The position numbers were made by a program, and so were the translations under genes. Of a stretch of 64,000 bases of DNA, positions 25,317 to 34,275 are shown piece after piece. Each line of letters opens with the position of its first letter. Positions within the stretch are counted from its first letter, which is position 1. The notes under the pieces are model-generated. The model did no database searches. It had not been told where the DNA came from and saw nothing but the letters and a program-made list of their open reading frames with translations. This DNA is from JASMTM01 sp964441735 (lineage in GTDB: Bacteria > Thermotogota > Thermotogae > Petrotogales > Kosmotogaceae). The stretch is taken from the NCBI GenBank assembly GCA_964441735.1, contig CAYTVB010000006.1:1-64000 (forward strand). The letters are read 5' to 3'.

Positions 25317-26280
25317 TTTTAGCACCTCTCTCTTCATAAAGCCAACACTTAACAAGCCTATTTTCTTCAATAAATATATCGGGTGGAATACTTTTCTTAC
25401 AAATGTCCATGACTTTTGGGCATCGATCTGAAAATCTACAACCTTCAGGAACTGACATTAGATCAGGTGGATATCCTTTTATAAAGTTCAATTGCCTGTC
25501 GTTTATGTCCGTGTTTGGAATTGATTCGAGTAATGCTACTGTATAGGGATGTTTTGGATCTTTGTAGATGTTCATCTTTGTTGAGTATTCAACAAGATGT
25601 CCTCCATACATGACACCAATATTGTCAGCTACTTCAGCTACAACTCCTAAATCATGTGTTATTAAAATCATACCCATGTTATATTCATTCTGTAACCCTT
25701 TAAGTATATTCAAAATCTGAGCCTGCACGATAACATCCAGACTTGTTGTTGGTTCATCAGCTATTACAATTTTTGGATTGAGAACCAGTGCAAGAGCTAT
25801 CATAACCCTCTGCCTCATTCCGCCACTTAATTGAAACGGATAATCATTTAATCTGTCAGCATTTATTCCAACATCTGTTAAGGCTTTTTCTGCCATCTCA
25901 AGAGCTTTTTCTTTTGATACATCTTTATGGGTTAGTATGGTTTCAATGAAATGATTTTTCAATTTCATAACAGGATTCAATGAAGTCATGGGATCTTGAA
26001 ATATCATAGATAAATCTTTACCTCGAATCATTGCAAATTTCTTTCTTGGCAGTGATAGAAGGTCAGTGCCACTGAATAAAATTCTTCCTTCAACAGTGGT
26101 TTCTTTGGGTAATATGCCGAGAATGGCATTACCCAGTGTAGATTTACCGCAGCCAGATTCTCCCACTATACCCAACGTTTCCTGTTCTTTCATAGAAACG
26201 TTGACATCCTCCGCAGCGAGAACCCTTCCTTCTCTGGTCTTGTATTTAACACTAACATTCTCCAGCTTCAACAACTCCAC
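25300..26280 (-). CDS. oppD: ABC importer ATPase, OppD/DppD type
   Basis: First ATPase of the importer, about 326 residues: Walker A GESGCGKST, Q-loop IFQDPMTSLNP, signature LSGGMRQR, Walker B IVIADEPTTSLDV, switch THDLG. The C-terminal extension has GCRFSDRCPKVMDICKK and a final Cys, as expected for the oligopeptide/dipeptide ATPase family. The in-frame ATG at 26361 would run deep into oppC; GGAGGTGA followed by GTG at 26280 leaves a natural 4-base gap after oppC, so that is the start. It would heterodimerise with the OppF-type subunit. Confidence 0.92.
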   Translation of the reverse strand: MELLKLENVSVKYKTREGRVLAAEDVNVSMKEQETLGIVGESGCGKSTLGNAILGILPKETTVEGRILFSGTDLLSLPRKKFAMIRGKDLSMIFQDPMTSLNPVMKLKNHFIETILTHKDVSKEKALEMAEKALTDVGINADRLNDYPFQLSGGMRQRVMIALALVLNPKIVIADEPTTSLDVIVQAQILNILKGLQNEYNMGMILITHDLGVVAEVADNIGVMYGGHLVEYSTKMNIYKDPKHPYTVALLESIPNTDINDRQLNFIKGYPPDLMSVPEGCRFSDRCPKVMDICKKSIPPDIFIEENRLVKCWLYEERGAKSGNNN

Positions 26281-26284
26281 AAAA

Positions 26285-27163
26285 TCACCTCCGGGTCTCG
26301 CCAATATTAGGATTGAGGAATTCATTAGCACCTTCACTGAATAAACTAAATCCCAGAACAACTGTAATAATAGACATTCCCGGGAAGATTATCATCCACC
26401 AATAGTTTAAAAGCAAAAACCTCTGCCCATTTGACAGGTCATAACCCCAATCAGGTGTGGGAGGCGCTATACCCAGCCCCAAAAAACTTAAACCAGCTTC
26501 TGTCATAATTGCATCTGCCAGATTCATTGAAAGCACAACAACAACTGAAGGCAATACATTGGGCAAAATATACTTAAGCAATATCGTTCTGTCACGTGCA
26601 CCTATGGCTCTTGCTGCCTCAACAAAAAGGTCATCTTTTATTGAAGAGACCTGATTTCTTATAACTCGAAAGTATGTGGGTGCGTAAATAACAGCAATGG
26701 ATAGGGCGACATTTACTATACCCGGACCAAGAACAGCGGCAATTGCTATAGCCAGTACAAGACCGGGAAATGAATAAATGGCATCCATGATCATACTCAA
26801 AATTCTGTCAAAGGTCCCACCAATGTAGCCAGACAATAATCCCAGAGGTATTCCTATCGCTGCGGCAACCGCTACTGCAAGAAATGCTATTAATAAAGCT
26901 ATTCTTGCACCATATATAATCCTGCTCAATACGTCATATCCAAGATTGGTTGTTCCAAACCAATGGTCTCTTGAAGGCGGTGAATATGCTGGACCACTCT
27001 TAATTGTAGGGTCATAGGGTGCAATGTAGGGTGCAAATACAGCAAAAATAATATATGTAACCAAAATAGCAAGTCCAATAAATGCCATCAGGCCAGATTT
27101 GTTTTTAAAAACTCTGCTTAATGCTTTCCCCAGTCTATATGAAGGACTCCACTCTTTCTTCAT
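26285..27163 (-). CDS. oppC: ABC importer permease, OppC/DppC type
   Basis: A 292-residue inner-membrane permease. It has a first helix near 25-48, the OppC-type periplasmic segment FAPYIAPYDPTIKSGPAYSP and HWFGTTNLGYDVLSRI, five more helices from about 88, and the cytoplasmic EAA loop (EAARAIGARDRTILLKYILP) that contacts the ATPases. It pairs with the OppB-type permease 11 bases upstream. ATG follows GAGGTGAG. Confidence 0.94.
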   Translation of the reverse strand: MKKEWSPSYRLGKALSRVFKNKSGLMAFIGLAILVTYIIFAVFAPYIAPYDPTIKSGPAYSPPSRDHWFGTTNLGYDVLSRIIYGARIALLIAFLAVAVAAAIGIPLGLLSGYIGGTFDRILSMIMDAIYSFPGLVLAIAIAAVLGPGIVNVALSIAVIYAPTYFRVIRNQVSSIKDDLFVEAARAIGARDRTILLKYILPNVLPSVVVVLSMNLADAIMTEAGLSFLGLGIAPPTPDWGYDLSNGQRFLLLNYWWMIIFPGMSIITVVLGFSLFSEGANEFLNPNIGETRR

Positions 27164-27174
27164 ATCATCTCACC

Positions 27175-28182
27175 TCAATACCTTACCCGCGGATCGACAA
27201 GAGCATTTATTATGTCAACCAGAATATTAATAACCACAACCAGCAAAGCAAATATTGCAATTGTCCCCTGCACGGCTGGAAAGTCCCTATATCTAATTTT
27301 TTCGACAAGATAGCTTCCGATACCAGGCCAGGAAAATGTTGTTTCTGTTAGTACCGCTCCTGCCATAAGAAGGGCCAATTGTAATCCCATTACTGTCATT
27401 ATTGGCACAAAGGCATTTTTTAAAGAATGGCGGTATATTATGCTTCGTTCTTTTATACCTCTTGCTCTAGCTGCCTTAACAAAATCTCTCGAAAGCATTA
27501 AAACCATATTTGAGCGAACCATTCTCAAGAAGATGCTTGAAATAATCATTCCAAGTGCCAGTCCGGGGAGAATTATATGGGCAAGTGCATCTTTAAAAGC
27601 TGGTAAATCCCATGAAACAAGGGCATCAATTAAGAACAAACCGGAAAAATGTTCGGGACGCGCCAACGGAGAAATCCGTCCTGCTATGGGCAACCATCTC
27701 AACTGTACTCCAAATATCCACTGAAATATCATACCAAGCCAAAACACGGGAACAGAGTAGATAAATATAGCATAAAATCTTCCCGCTACATCTACAGGTT
27801 CATTATGATGCCGTGTAGCTTCAGCTCCCCAAAAAATACCAATAGTAAGCGCGATCAGAAAGCCGAAAATTGTTAGTTCTATTGTTGCGGGTAGTTTTCT
27901 TCCAATTTCGTCAGCTATGGGACGTTTGGTCAATGCAGATCTGCCAAGATCTCCTTTGAATAATCCACCTACATAAATAAAGAACTGCTCTAAAATCGGC
28001 TTGTCATAGCCCAATTCCTGTCTTTTCTGCTCTATTACAGACATGGGTGCTTTTCCGCCAAGCATTGACATTACCGGATCACCTGGCAAAATTCGCAGTA
28101 CAAAGAAAATCAGCAACAAAAGTATAAAAAACATGGGAATTGCCATCAATACTCTGGTTATTATGTACCACTTTAAAGACAC
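27175..28182 (-). CDS. oppB: ABC importer permease, OppB/DppB type
   Basis: A 335-residue permease: first helix (MAIPMFFILLLLIFFVLRIL), the OppB-type LPGDPVMSMLGG, then a five-helix transport core and the EAA loop (KAARARGIKERSIIYRHSLKN). The start is GTG at 28182 behind GGGGGTG. It follows the substrate-binding gene across 79 bases that contain a strong hairpin but no obvious promoter. Confidence 0.93.
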   Translation of the reverse strand: MSLKWYIITRVLMAIPMFFILLLLIFFVLRILPGDPVMSMLGGKAPMSVIEQKRQELGYDKPILEQFFIYVGGLFKGDLGRSALTKRPIADEIGRKLPATIELTIFGFLIALTIGIFWGAEATRHHNEPVDVAGRFYAIFIYSVPVFWLGMIFQWIFGVQLRWLPIAGRISPLARPEHFSGLFLIDALVSWDLPAFKDALAHIILPGLALGMIISSIFLRMVRSNMVLMLSRDFVKAARARGIKERSIIYRHSLKNAFVPIMTVMGLQLALLMAGAVLTETTFSWPGIGSYLVEKIRYRDFPAVQGTIAIFALLVVVINILVDIINALVDPRVRY

Positions 28183-28204
28183 TGGAAAAACACCCCCTAT
28201 AAAG

Positions 28205-28234
28205 ATTACCCGGGTCCTCAGGGGCCCGGGTAAT
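28205..28234 (-). terminator. Hairpin between substrate-binding gene and permeases
   Basis: ATTACCCGGG (28205-28214) pairs exactly with CCCGGGTAAT (28225-28234), with extra G-C pairs inside the loop. On the minus strand only CTTTATAG follows, a weak T run. This fits a partial terminator or an mRNA-stabilising stem that keeps the binding protein more abundant than the membrane parts. Confidence 0.65.
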
Positions 28235-28261
28235 TTTATACCCTAAGAACCAAATATCTAT

Positions 28262-29767
28262 CTACTGCTCGATTTCCAGCAGGTAGTATCTGAATATCTG
28301 TGATGGTTCAAGTACTACTCCATCAACATAAGGTTGTGTTACACAGAATTGTTTGCTTTGCCACAATGGTATATATGGAACATCAATAGAAAGTACCTTT
28401 TGAATATCAATATTTAGCTCAGTTCTAACAGTTACATCTTCATGTCCTCTTGAAAGCAACATCAGCTCTTCTACATATGGATTTTCATAGTGAGCACCCA
28501 TTGATCGTGCTCCATTAACTGAAAGGAATGGCCACAGGTAATCGTCAGGATCAAGATAGTCTGGATACCAGCCAAGTAAGAATGCGCCAATGGTTCCATT
28601 TACAAAGTAATCAATATATGTTGACCACTCTGCATATTTCAATGTAACTTCAACCAGTCCTGTTTCTTCAATCGACGATTTTAGAACCTGAGCAACATCA
28701 GCTTCAGTCGTTCCATAATGACTGGGTGTGTACCAGAGTTCAATTTCTAAAGGATTATCCTCTGAATAACCCAATGCCATAAGCATTTCACTGGCCTTAT
28801 CAAGATCTCTTTCTGGCATCACATTTTCATGACTCCACATGCCAATGGGAACGAGTGTGTATAAAGGCACCACAGTTTCAGAGAAAACATCTGATACTAT
28901 TGCTCCGCGATCAACTGAATAAGCAACAGCTTTTCTTACAACAGGGTTATCGAAAGGTTCAATGTTTGTATTTATTACCAGTTCACGTATTGCTGGACTG
29001 TTCCCTTCATAAACAACATAACGAGGGTCTTCTTTCAGTACCATCAAATCACGTGGATCCAAAGTTCTGTAAGCTACATCTATTTCTCCACTTTCAAGAG
29101 CCAGTCTGAGAGTACTTGCATTCTGATAGAACCTGATAACGATAGTTTTAGTTTCAGGCGCTGGACCAAAATAATGAGGATTTGCCTCCAGAATTAGCTG
29201 AACGTCGGGTTGCCAATCGGCAATAAGGTAAGGTCCTGATGCAACTGGAGGATCGTATATGAAATCATCTGCAGGTGTAGTTTCAGGATCTACCGGATAA
29301 GCAACTGTATAACCAAGAACACTCACAAAAGCTGACCATGGGTATTCCAGTGTAACCTGAAAAGTAAATTTATCTACAACCTTTGTTTCGACTACAACAT
29401 CAGAAATCAGGAAAGCAGGGTCACCATTCAACCTAATCACTCGATCAAATGAAAACTTCAGTGCATTTGCATCGATATCATTACCATTACTGAACTTAGC
29501 GTCTTCTCTTAGATGGAAAGTATAGGTTAAACCATCTTCAGAAACTTCCCAGCTTTTAGCAAGCCATGGAACAATATCAGCTGTACCTACTCCATAATCA
29601 ACAAGTCCTGCCATTGTATTTTGTATTACATTACTTGAGAAGTAATCATAACAGTCTGCTGGATCCAGTATTTTGATCTTGTCTGTTGTCCCTACTGTAA
29701 TGTAATCCTTTGCAAAGCCAAATAACGCAATAGCCAGGACTAGTCCAATAACAAAAAGCTTTTTCAC
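28262..29767 (-). CDS. oppA: ABC importer substrate-binding protein, family 5
   Basis: A 501-residue exported solute receptor. The signal peptide is MKKLFVIGLVLAIALFGFAKD with likely cleavage after FGFA; no lipobox Cys follows. Family-5 landmarks are SWEVSEDGLTYTFHLREDAK near 72, the NASTLRLALESGEIDVAY region and the late ALLGWYPDYLDPDDYLWPF-like segment (here FLLGWYPDYLDPDDY). Related proteins bind peptides, but in Thermotogota many bind oligosaccharides, so the ligand is open. The start is GTG behind GGGGGG. A promoter and a LacI-like dyad lie upstream. Confidence 0.93.
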   Translation of the reverse strand: MKKLFVIGLVLAIALFGFAKDYITVGTTDKIKILDPADCYDYFSSNVIQNTMAGLVDYGVGTADIVPWLAKSWEVSEDGLTYTFHLREDAKFSNGNDIDANALKFSFDRVIRLNGDPAFLISDVVVETKVVDKFTFQVTLEYPWSAFVSVLGYTVAYPVDPETTPADDFIYDPPVASGPYLIADWQPDVQLILEANPHYFGPAPETKTIVIRFYQNASTLRLALESGEIDVAYRTLDPRDLMVLKEDPRYVVYEGNSPAIRELVINTNIEPFDNPVVRKAVAYSVDRGAIVSDVFSETVVPLYTLVPIGMWSHENVMPERDLDKASEMLMALGYSEDNPLEIELWYTPSHYGTTEADVAQVLKSSIEETGLVEVTLKYAEWSTYIDYFVNGTIGAFLLGWYPDYLDPDDYLWPFLSVNGARSMGAHYENPYVEELMLLSRGHEDVTVRTELNIDIQKVLSIDVPYIPLWQSKQFCVTQPYVDGVVLEPSQIFRYYLLEIEQ

Positions 29768-29802
29768 TTTAATCCCCCCCTTTAAGGTCTAATTAACTGT
29801 GA

Positions 29803-29810
29803 AAACGTTT
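29803..29810. promoter_or_regulatory. LacI-like operator core before the ABC importer
   Basis: The palindrome AAACGTTT with central CG, flanked as TGTGAAAACGTTTGATT, lies 15-25 bases downstream of the predicted start of transcription. LacI-family operators have such a central CG dyad. The flanks are only partly symmetrical. Confidence 0.4.
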
Positions 29811-29831
29811 GATTTATTTAAATGATGTTAA

Positions 29832-29861
29832 ATTTTATCACAAATTGGTATTGTCATGCAA
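29832..29861 (-). promoter_or_regulatory. Promoter for the ABC importer operon
   Basis: TTGCAT (29856-29861) and TAAAAT (29832-29837) on the minus strand, 18 bases apart; a TG before the -10 adds an extended -10 character. The leader is about 58 bases. Confidence 0.5.
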
Positions 29862-29919
29862 CATTTTTGGAAACTCATTTAATAAGTTTTCTGATTTCGT
29901 TAGTAATTAGCTAATGGTT

Positions 29920-29948
29920 TTGACTTTTATACATTCATTTGTTATAGT
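29920..29948 (+). promoter_or_regulatory. Promoter of the cold-shock gene
   Basis: TTGACT (29920-29925) and TATAGT (29943-29948) with exactly 17 bases between. The leader of about 66 bases starts with a small hairpin, TCCC-ATAA-GGGA (29956-29967), and has a weaker one at 29980-29996 before the GAGGAGG ribosome site. Confidence 0.7.
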
Positions 29949-30020
29949 TTAGTTGTCCCATAAGGGATAGATTTAGAGCTTTGCATGTGAAGCAAGGTAA
30001 CAAATGAGGAGGAAAAAGTA

Positions 30021-30218
30021 ATGATAGGAACAGTAAAGTGGTTCAACAACAAAAAGGGTTACGGTTTCATAACCAAAGATGATGGAGAAGACGTATTTGT
30101 ACATTATTCAGCAATCGACATGGAAGGTTTCAAAACACTTGAAGAAGGACAAAGAGTGGAGTTTGAGATTGAACAAAGTGAAAAAGGACCTCAAGCTGTG
30201 CAAGTAAAACCAATGTAA
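30021..30218 (+). CDS. csp: Cold-shock protein (CspA family)
   Basis: A 65-residue single cold-shock domain that binds single-stranded RNA and DNA as an RNA chaperone. Both RNA-binding motifs are intact: KGYGFITKDD (RNP1, about residues 12-21) and VFVHYSAI (RNP2, about 25-32). GTVKWFNNKKG at the N-terminus is diagnostic. It has its own promoter, a structured leader and a strong terminator, so it is monocistronic. Confidence 0.96.
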   Translation: MIGTVKWFNNKKGYGFITKDDGEDVFVHYSAIDMEGFKTLEEGQRVEFEIEQSEKGPQAVQVKPM

Positions 30219-30232
30219 CCCCAATAGATTAT

Positions 30233-30259
30233 AAAGGCACCCATCAGGGTGCCTTTTTT
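30233..30259 (+). terminator. Bidirectional terminator after csp
   Basis: AAAGGCACCC (30233-30242), loop ATCA, GGGTGCCTTT (30247-30256), then T6. The reverse strand also has TTTATAA after the stem, so it can end the convergent flavoprotein gene at 30258. Confidence 0.92.
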
Positions 30260-31565
30260 AATGGTTAACTTCTGATAATATATCGAAATAATCAGTCATC
30301 CACTCCTGAAAATCATCTTTCTTTTTAGAAATAGTTAAAAGTTTTTCTCTAAATTTTTCAGCTTTATTAATTGCTTCCTTCAAATCCATAATAAGTCCGA
30401 TATTTGTAAAACCTTTCATCAGCTTGCCGATAGAAGAAAAAAATGATGTCTTACTGTATAACCCATTTATTGATGAGTAAAGCTCTTCATGACCTATGAT
30501 ATTTTTCTTCATCAACCAATCTAAATTTTCCGGAGAATAGGACTGTAGTTTTCTTCTTAAGATATCCAGATATCCAAGATTTGCTCCTTTTTCCTTAAAA
30601 TATCTCTCTTCATAAAGTGAACCCTTCTCATCAGGTGAAAGATTTGAACGTGAAATACATTCACCGGCAAGGAATCCCGCGTAAAATGAATTTCCTATAC
30701 CATAACCACACGTTGGTATTGTCTGACATGCACTATCGCCAACAAGAAGAAGTCTATTCATATACAAAATCGGCGGTGAAGAACAAATAGGAATTTGTCC
30801 ACCGCCACCCTTTATGTAATCTTTAAGCTGTAGCTTATTAACTGTTTGAGTAACAAGGGTTTCTGGTGAGGGGTATTTTTTGCCATTTTGCACACCAAAC
30901 CCTACATCTATTCTCTCTTTCGTCTCAGGTACAATCCAACTAAAGCCACCATTTACACCATAAACGAATGTAACCCAGTTATTTTCAACTGCATCGTTTT
31001 CACCAGTCCATTTTCTGATTTCTCTATATGCGCTAGAAGTGTCTGTTTTTCTAAGGGGAATATTCATTTCTTTGAATGGTACAAGAGATTTTAACGCGCC
31101 GGAAAGCCCTGTACAATCAGCCACCAAATCAGCATTTGCCTTATGATCTTCCTCTCCCAGCTTAAAAGCCAATCCTGTACAGATCATTTCGTCACTCAGC
31201 AGGGGACGAACACTATTCGCTTTTAAAAAAACATCAACGCCAAAATCTTCAGCTTTTGATATTAATCTTTTCATTAAGGCTCTGCGGTTGATAATTTTAT
31301 ATCCATATTCTACACGAAACTCTTTGGAAAATTTCGGAGAGATTATTCTAAGTCCTGTTGGTCTTGTAACCTCTTCAGATTTTTTATAACCTATGAGATC
31401 ATTCATTAAAGCTTTTTCATCTATCGAATCAGCCCAATCATATCCAAGCTCGTTTTTAGTTTTAACGTCAACCAGGGCTACCTTAAGTCCCTTTGAAATT
31501 GTTTGTAAAGCCAGAGCTATACCTGCTGAACCAGCTCCTGCAATGGCAAGGTCATATTTTTTCAC
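30258..31565 (-). CDS. FAD-dependent oxidoreductase, geranylgeranyl-reductase-like
   Basis: A 435-residue flavoprotein. GAGSAGIALALQ near 10-21 is the FAD dinucleotide motif, DCTGLSG near 150 the second, and LLVGDSACQTIPTCGYGIG near 275 binds the FAD ribityl chain. The whole layout fits the geranylgeranyl reductase/lycopene cyclase-like group of the PHBH superfamily, which saturates isoprenoid chains or acts on quinones and lipids. The true substrate is not known. The start is GTG after GGGGGATT. It is divergent from murJ across 104 bases. Confidence 0.8.
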   Translation of the reverse strand: MKKYDLAIAGAGSAGIALALQTISKGLKVALVDVKTKNELGYDWADSIDEKALMNDLIGYKKSEEVTRPTGLRIISPKFSKEFRVEYGYKIINRRALMKRLISKAEDFGVDVFLKANSVRPLLSDEMICTGLAFKLGEEDHKANADLVADCTGLSGALKSLVPFKEMNIPLRKTDTSSAYREIRKWTGENDAVENNWVTFVYGVNGGFSWIVPETKERIDVGFGVQNGKKYPSPETLVTQTVNKLQLKDYIKGGGGQIPICSSPPILYMNRLLLVGDSACQTIPTCGYGIGNSFYAGFLAGECISRSNLSPDEKGSLYEERYFKEKGANLGYLDILRRKLQSYSPENLDWLMKKNIIGHEELYSSINGLYSKTSFFSSIGKLMKGFTNIGLIMDLKEAINKAEKFREKLLTISKKKDDFQEWMTDYFDILSEVNH

Positions 31566-31669
31566 ACCAATCCCCCCTGTTCATAGTATAAAACATACTT
31601 CGGTAAAGATAACAAAACTAAAATGCTAAAATATCTTAGATGACAAAAATAATAACCCTTGGAGGTTAA

Positions 31670-33178
31670 TTGCTAAAAATGAAAATCGGTAGATCGGTAG
31701 CGGCCGGTGCTGTTTTAATAACAATATTCACCATAATATCTAAAATACTTGGCTTTTTTAGAGAAGTGCTACTGGCGAACCTTTTTGGCACTTCCTGGAG
31801 ACTTGATGCTGTTATTATTGCATTGACCCCTTCAACAGTTATAACCGGAATTATTTCAGGTGGACTCGCAACAATTTTTATAGCAAGGTATATCAAAATC
31901 AGAGACAAGGATCCACAGAAAGCTCCAGAGTATGTATGGGGAATTTTCATGGTAACTGCTGTAATCTATATAGGATTTGGTCTGCTTCTACTACTTTTCT
32001 CCGAAACCTTTGTAAGGCTTTTTGCTCCAGGTTTCACTAAAGAGGTACTGCAGTATGCTGCTAGAAAATTAAACTATCTCAGTATACTTCCTCTTATTAC
32101 GGGTGCAGAATCATTACTTGCTGCACTGTTAAGAGCGGAAAGAAGGTTTTTTCAGTTCGCTGCCTCACAGGTAATTTTTAATCTTTTTGCCATTCCAGTT
32201 ATTTATTTCACAGCACCATACTTTAACGAAGCTTCATACATACTGGCATGGATTCTCGGAAATGCAGCTGTTGTAATTATTATGCTATTTTCATCAAAGG
32301 ATCTAATTAAACCTATTAAATTCTTCCTGAGCAAAGAAGTGCGTCTGACCTTTGTACTGGCTTCCACACTTTTTCTATCCAGCAGTTTGGGAAACATCAA
32401 TAAAATTGTGGATAAGGCCTTCGTTTCTACATTACCTTCAGGACGTATTGCGGGTATGCAATATGCCACAACACTGTTAAGTATTGTTTCAAGCATTTTT
32501 ATCACTGGATTAATGATGACCACTCATACAGAGATGTCAGAATTGTTGTCAAAAGACAAGTTTGTACAGGTACAGAATCGAATGAAAAAAACGCTGGACA
32601 CGATAATGAGAATGTCAATACCTCTTGTTGTATGGCTTACTGTTATGTCAAGGCCATTGATCCAGCTTATTTATGAGCACGGTGAATTTACAGTTGAATC
32701 TACAATGATTGTTCAGATTGCTCTCATAGGATACAGTGCAACCATCATCATTTCACCAATTTCCGGATTGGCCAGTAATTACTTCTATATACAGGGGAAG
32801 GTAAGGATAGCAATATATATTGCCTTATTATCTGTTGGCAGCAATGTTTTATTCGACTGGCTTTTTATAAAACCCTTTGGTGTTGGTGGGATAACAATGG
32901 CCACTTCTTTTGTTGTATTTATTAATGCCATGGTTCTTTCCAGGCTGGTAAAAAGAGAGGGGATTTCTTACGTTCCATGGAAGCGCATATTAACACTACT
33001 AATTGTATCTCTTATACTTGTTTCCATTACTTTACTTTTGAAATTACTTCCATCACCATACTACTATCTGATTTTTGGGAATGCGGGGTTTGCACTTTTC
33101 TTATTTTTCAGTGCGAAGGATGTTATAAAAACTATTATCACAAGAAGCCTTAGAATTATTAAAAATTCTAACAGGTAG
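31670..33178 (+). CDS. murJ: Lipid II flippase
   Basis: A 502-residue polytopic MOP-superfamily protein with about 14 helices that moves lipid II across the inner membrane for peptidoglycan synthesis. Family signs include the basic N-terminus KIGRSVAAGAVLITIFTIIS, then FREVLLANLFGTS, APGF in FVRLFAPGF near 123, and the late LIYEHGEF. The start is uncertain: TTG at 31670 is 4 bases and ATG at 31679 13 bases after GGAGG. TGC-TAAAAT (31624-31632) may be an extended -10 promoter. manC lies 84 bases downstream. Confidence 0.9.
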   Translation: MLKMKIGRSVAAGAVLITIFTIISKILGFFREVLLANLFGTSWRLDAVIIALTPSTVITGIISGGLATIFIARYIKIRDKDPQKAPEYVWGIFMVTAVIYIGFGLLLLLFSETFVRLFAPGFTKEVLQYAARKLNYLSILPLITGAESLLAALLRAERRFFQFAASQVIFNLFAIPVIYFTAPYFNEASYILAWILGNAAVVIIMLFSSKDLIKPIKFFLSKEVRLTFVLASTLFLSSSLGNINKIVDKAFVSTLPSGRIAGMQYATTLLSIVSSIFITGLMMTTHTEMSELLSKDKFVQVQNRMKKTLDTIMRMSIPLVVWLTVMSRPLIQLIYEHGEFTVESTMIVQIALIGYSATIIISPISGLASNYFYIQGKVRIAIYIALLSVGSNVLFDWLFIKPFGVGGITMATSFVVFINAMVLSRLVKREGISYVPWKRILTLLIVSLILVSITLLLKLLPSPYYYLIFGNAGFALFLFFSAKDVIKTIITRSLRIIKNSNR

Positions 33179-33262
33179 TTAATTTATTGTTATTATGTAT
33201 TATAGAAACGTTTTTGAGTACATCAGATAAATTTTAATCGATTTGCAGAAAGGAGTGTTTTC

Positions 33263-34261
33263 ATGGTAAAGGCACTGATTATGGCAGGTGGTATAGGAGA
33301 ACGACTCTGGCCTCTGAGCACAGAGAAAAAACCAAAACATTTTCATAGTTTCAACACAGATTCTACCTTAATAGAAGGTACTATAAATCGCCTTTCAAAC
33401 ATTGGGGATGACTATATAATTGTAACCACAAAGGACCAGAAGTCATTGTTCAATCGTTACCTTCCAGAAATTTCAGAAGATAAAATTGTTACAGAACCCT
33501 TTGGAAGAAACACTGCTCCTGCGATTGCACTTGGAAGTATTTATTTTAATGATGATGACATTATGATAGTCGTTCCTGCAGATCATGTAATTAAAGATGA
33601 AGAAAATTTCCTAAAAACCATGAAACATGCTGTTGAGCTTGCGAGAAAAGAAGATTTCCTCATAACCATCGGCGTTGTTCCAAAATCAGCACACACGGGT
33701 TATGGTTATATTGAAAGGGGGTCTGCTATTGATGATTCAAGCTATATGGTAAATAAATTCCATGAAAAACCAGATAAAAATACAGCCGTGGAATACCTTT
33801 CATCAGAAAGATTTTACTGGAATTCCGGTATGTTTATATGGAAAAAAAGTGTGTTTATAAACAAACTGGCTCAGCACTTAAAGAATGTTCATGAAGGTAT
33901 AGAAAAAATATCCCTTAATCCTGAATCTAAAGAAAGCATTTATAGCTCTTTTCCAAAAATTTCAGTTGATAATGGACTGATGGAAAAATCAGACAATATT
34001 GTGGTTGTGGAAAGCAACTTTTATTGGAACGATGTTGGATGCTGGGATTCAATATATGAGATAAACAACCCCGATCACAATGGTAACGTTATTAAGGGAC
34101 CATTTAAAATAAACAATGTTAAAAATTCACTTCTGATAAATGAAACAGACCATTCCATTGGTATTTCTGATATGGAATCAGTCGTTTATATCTATTCGGA
34201 AAACGGGACCCTTTTATGTAGAATGGGCAAAACGCAAAATATTAGAAAACTTTTCAAATAG
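33263..34261 (+). CDS. manC: Mannose-1-phosphate guanylyltransferase
   Basis: Makes GDP-mannose from mannose 1-phosphate and GTP. The 332-residue protein has the nucleotidyltransferase signature MAGGIGERLWPLS with KKPKHF, TEPFGRNTAPAIA near 78, VPADHVI near 107, FHEKP near 171, and NSGMFIWK near 193. It lacks the C-terminal isomerase domain of bifunctional ManC/AlgA enzymes. GDP-mannose would feed surface polysaccharide or compatible-solute (mannosylglycerate) synthesis; no such genes are nearby. ATG follows AAAGGAG. Confidence 0.93.
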   Translation: MVKALIMAGGIGERLWPLSTEKKPKHFHSFNTDSTLIEGTINRLSNIGDDYIIVTTKDQKSLFNRYLPEISEDKIVTEPFGRNTAPAIALGSIYFNDDDIMIVVPADHVIKDEENFLKTMKHAVELARKEDFLITIGVVPKSAHTGYGYIERGSAIDDSSYMVNKFHEKPDKNTAVEYLSSERFYWNSGMFIWKKSVFINKLAQHLKNVHEGIEKISLNPESKESIYSSFPKISVDNGLMEKSDNIVVVESNFYWNDVGCWDSIYEINNPDHNGNVIKGPFKINNVKNSLLINETDHSIGISDMESVVYIYSENGTLLCRMGKTQNIRKLFK

Positions 34262-34275
34262 TAATTTACGTTCGC

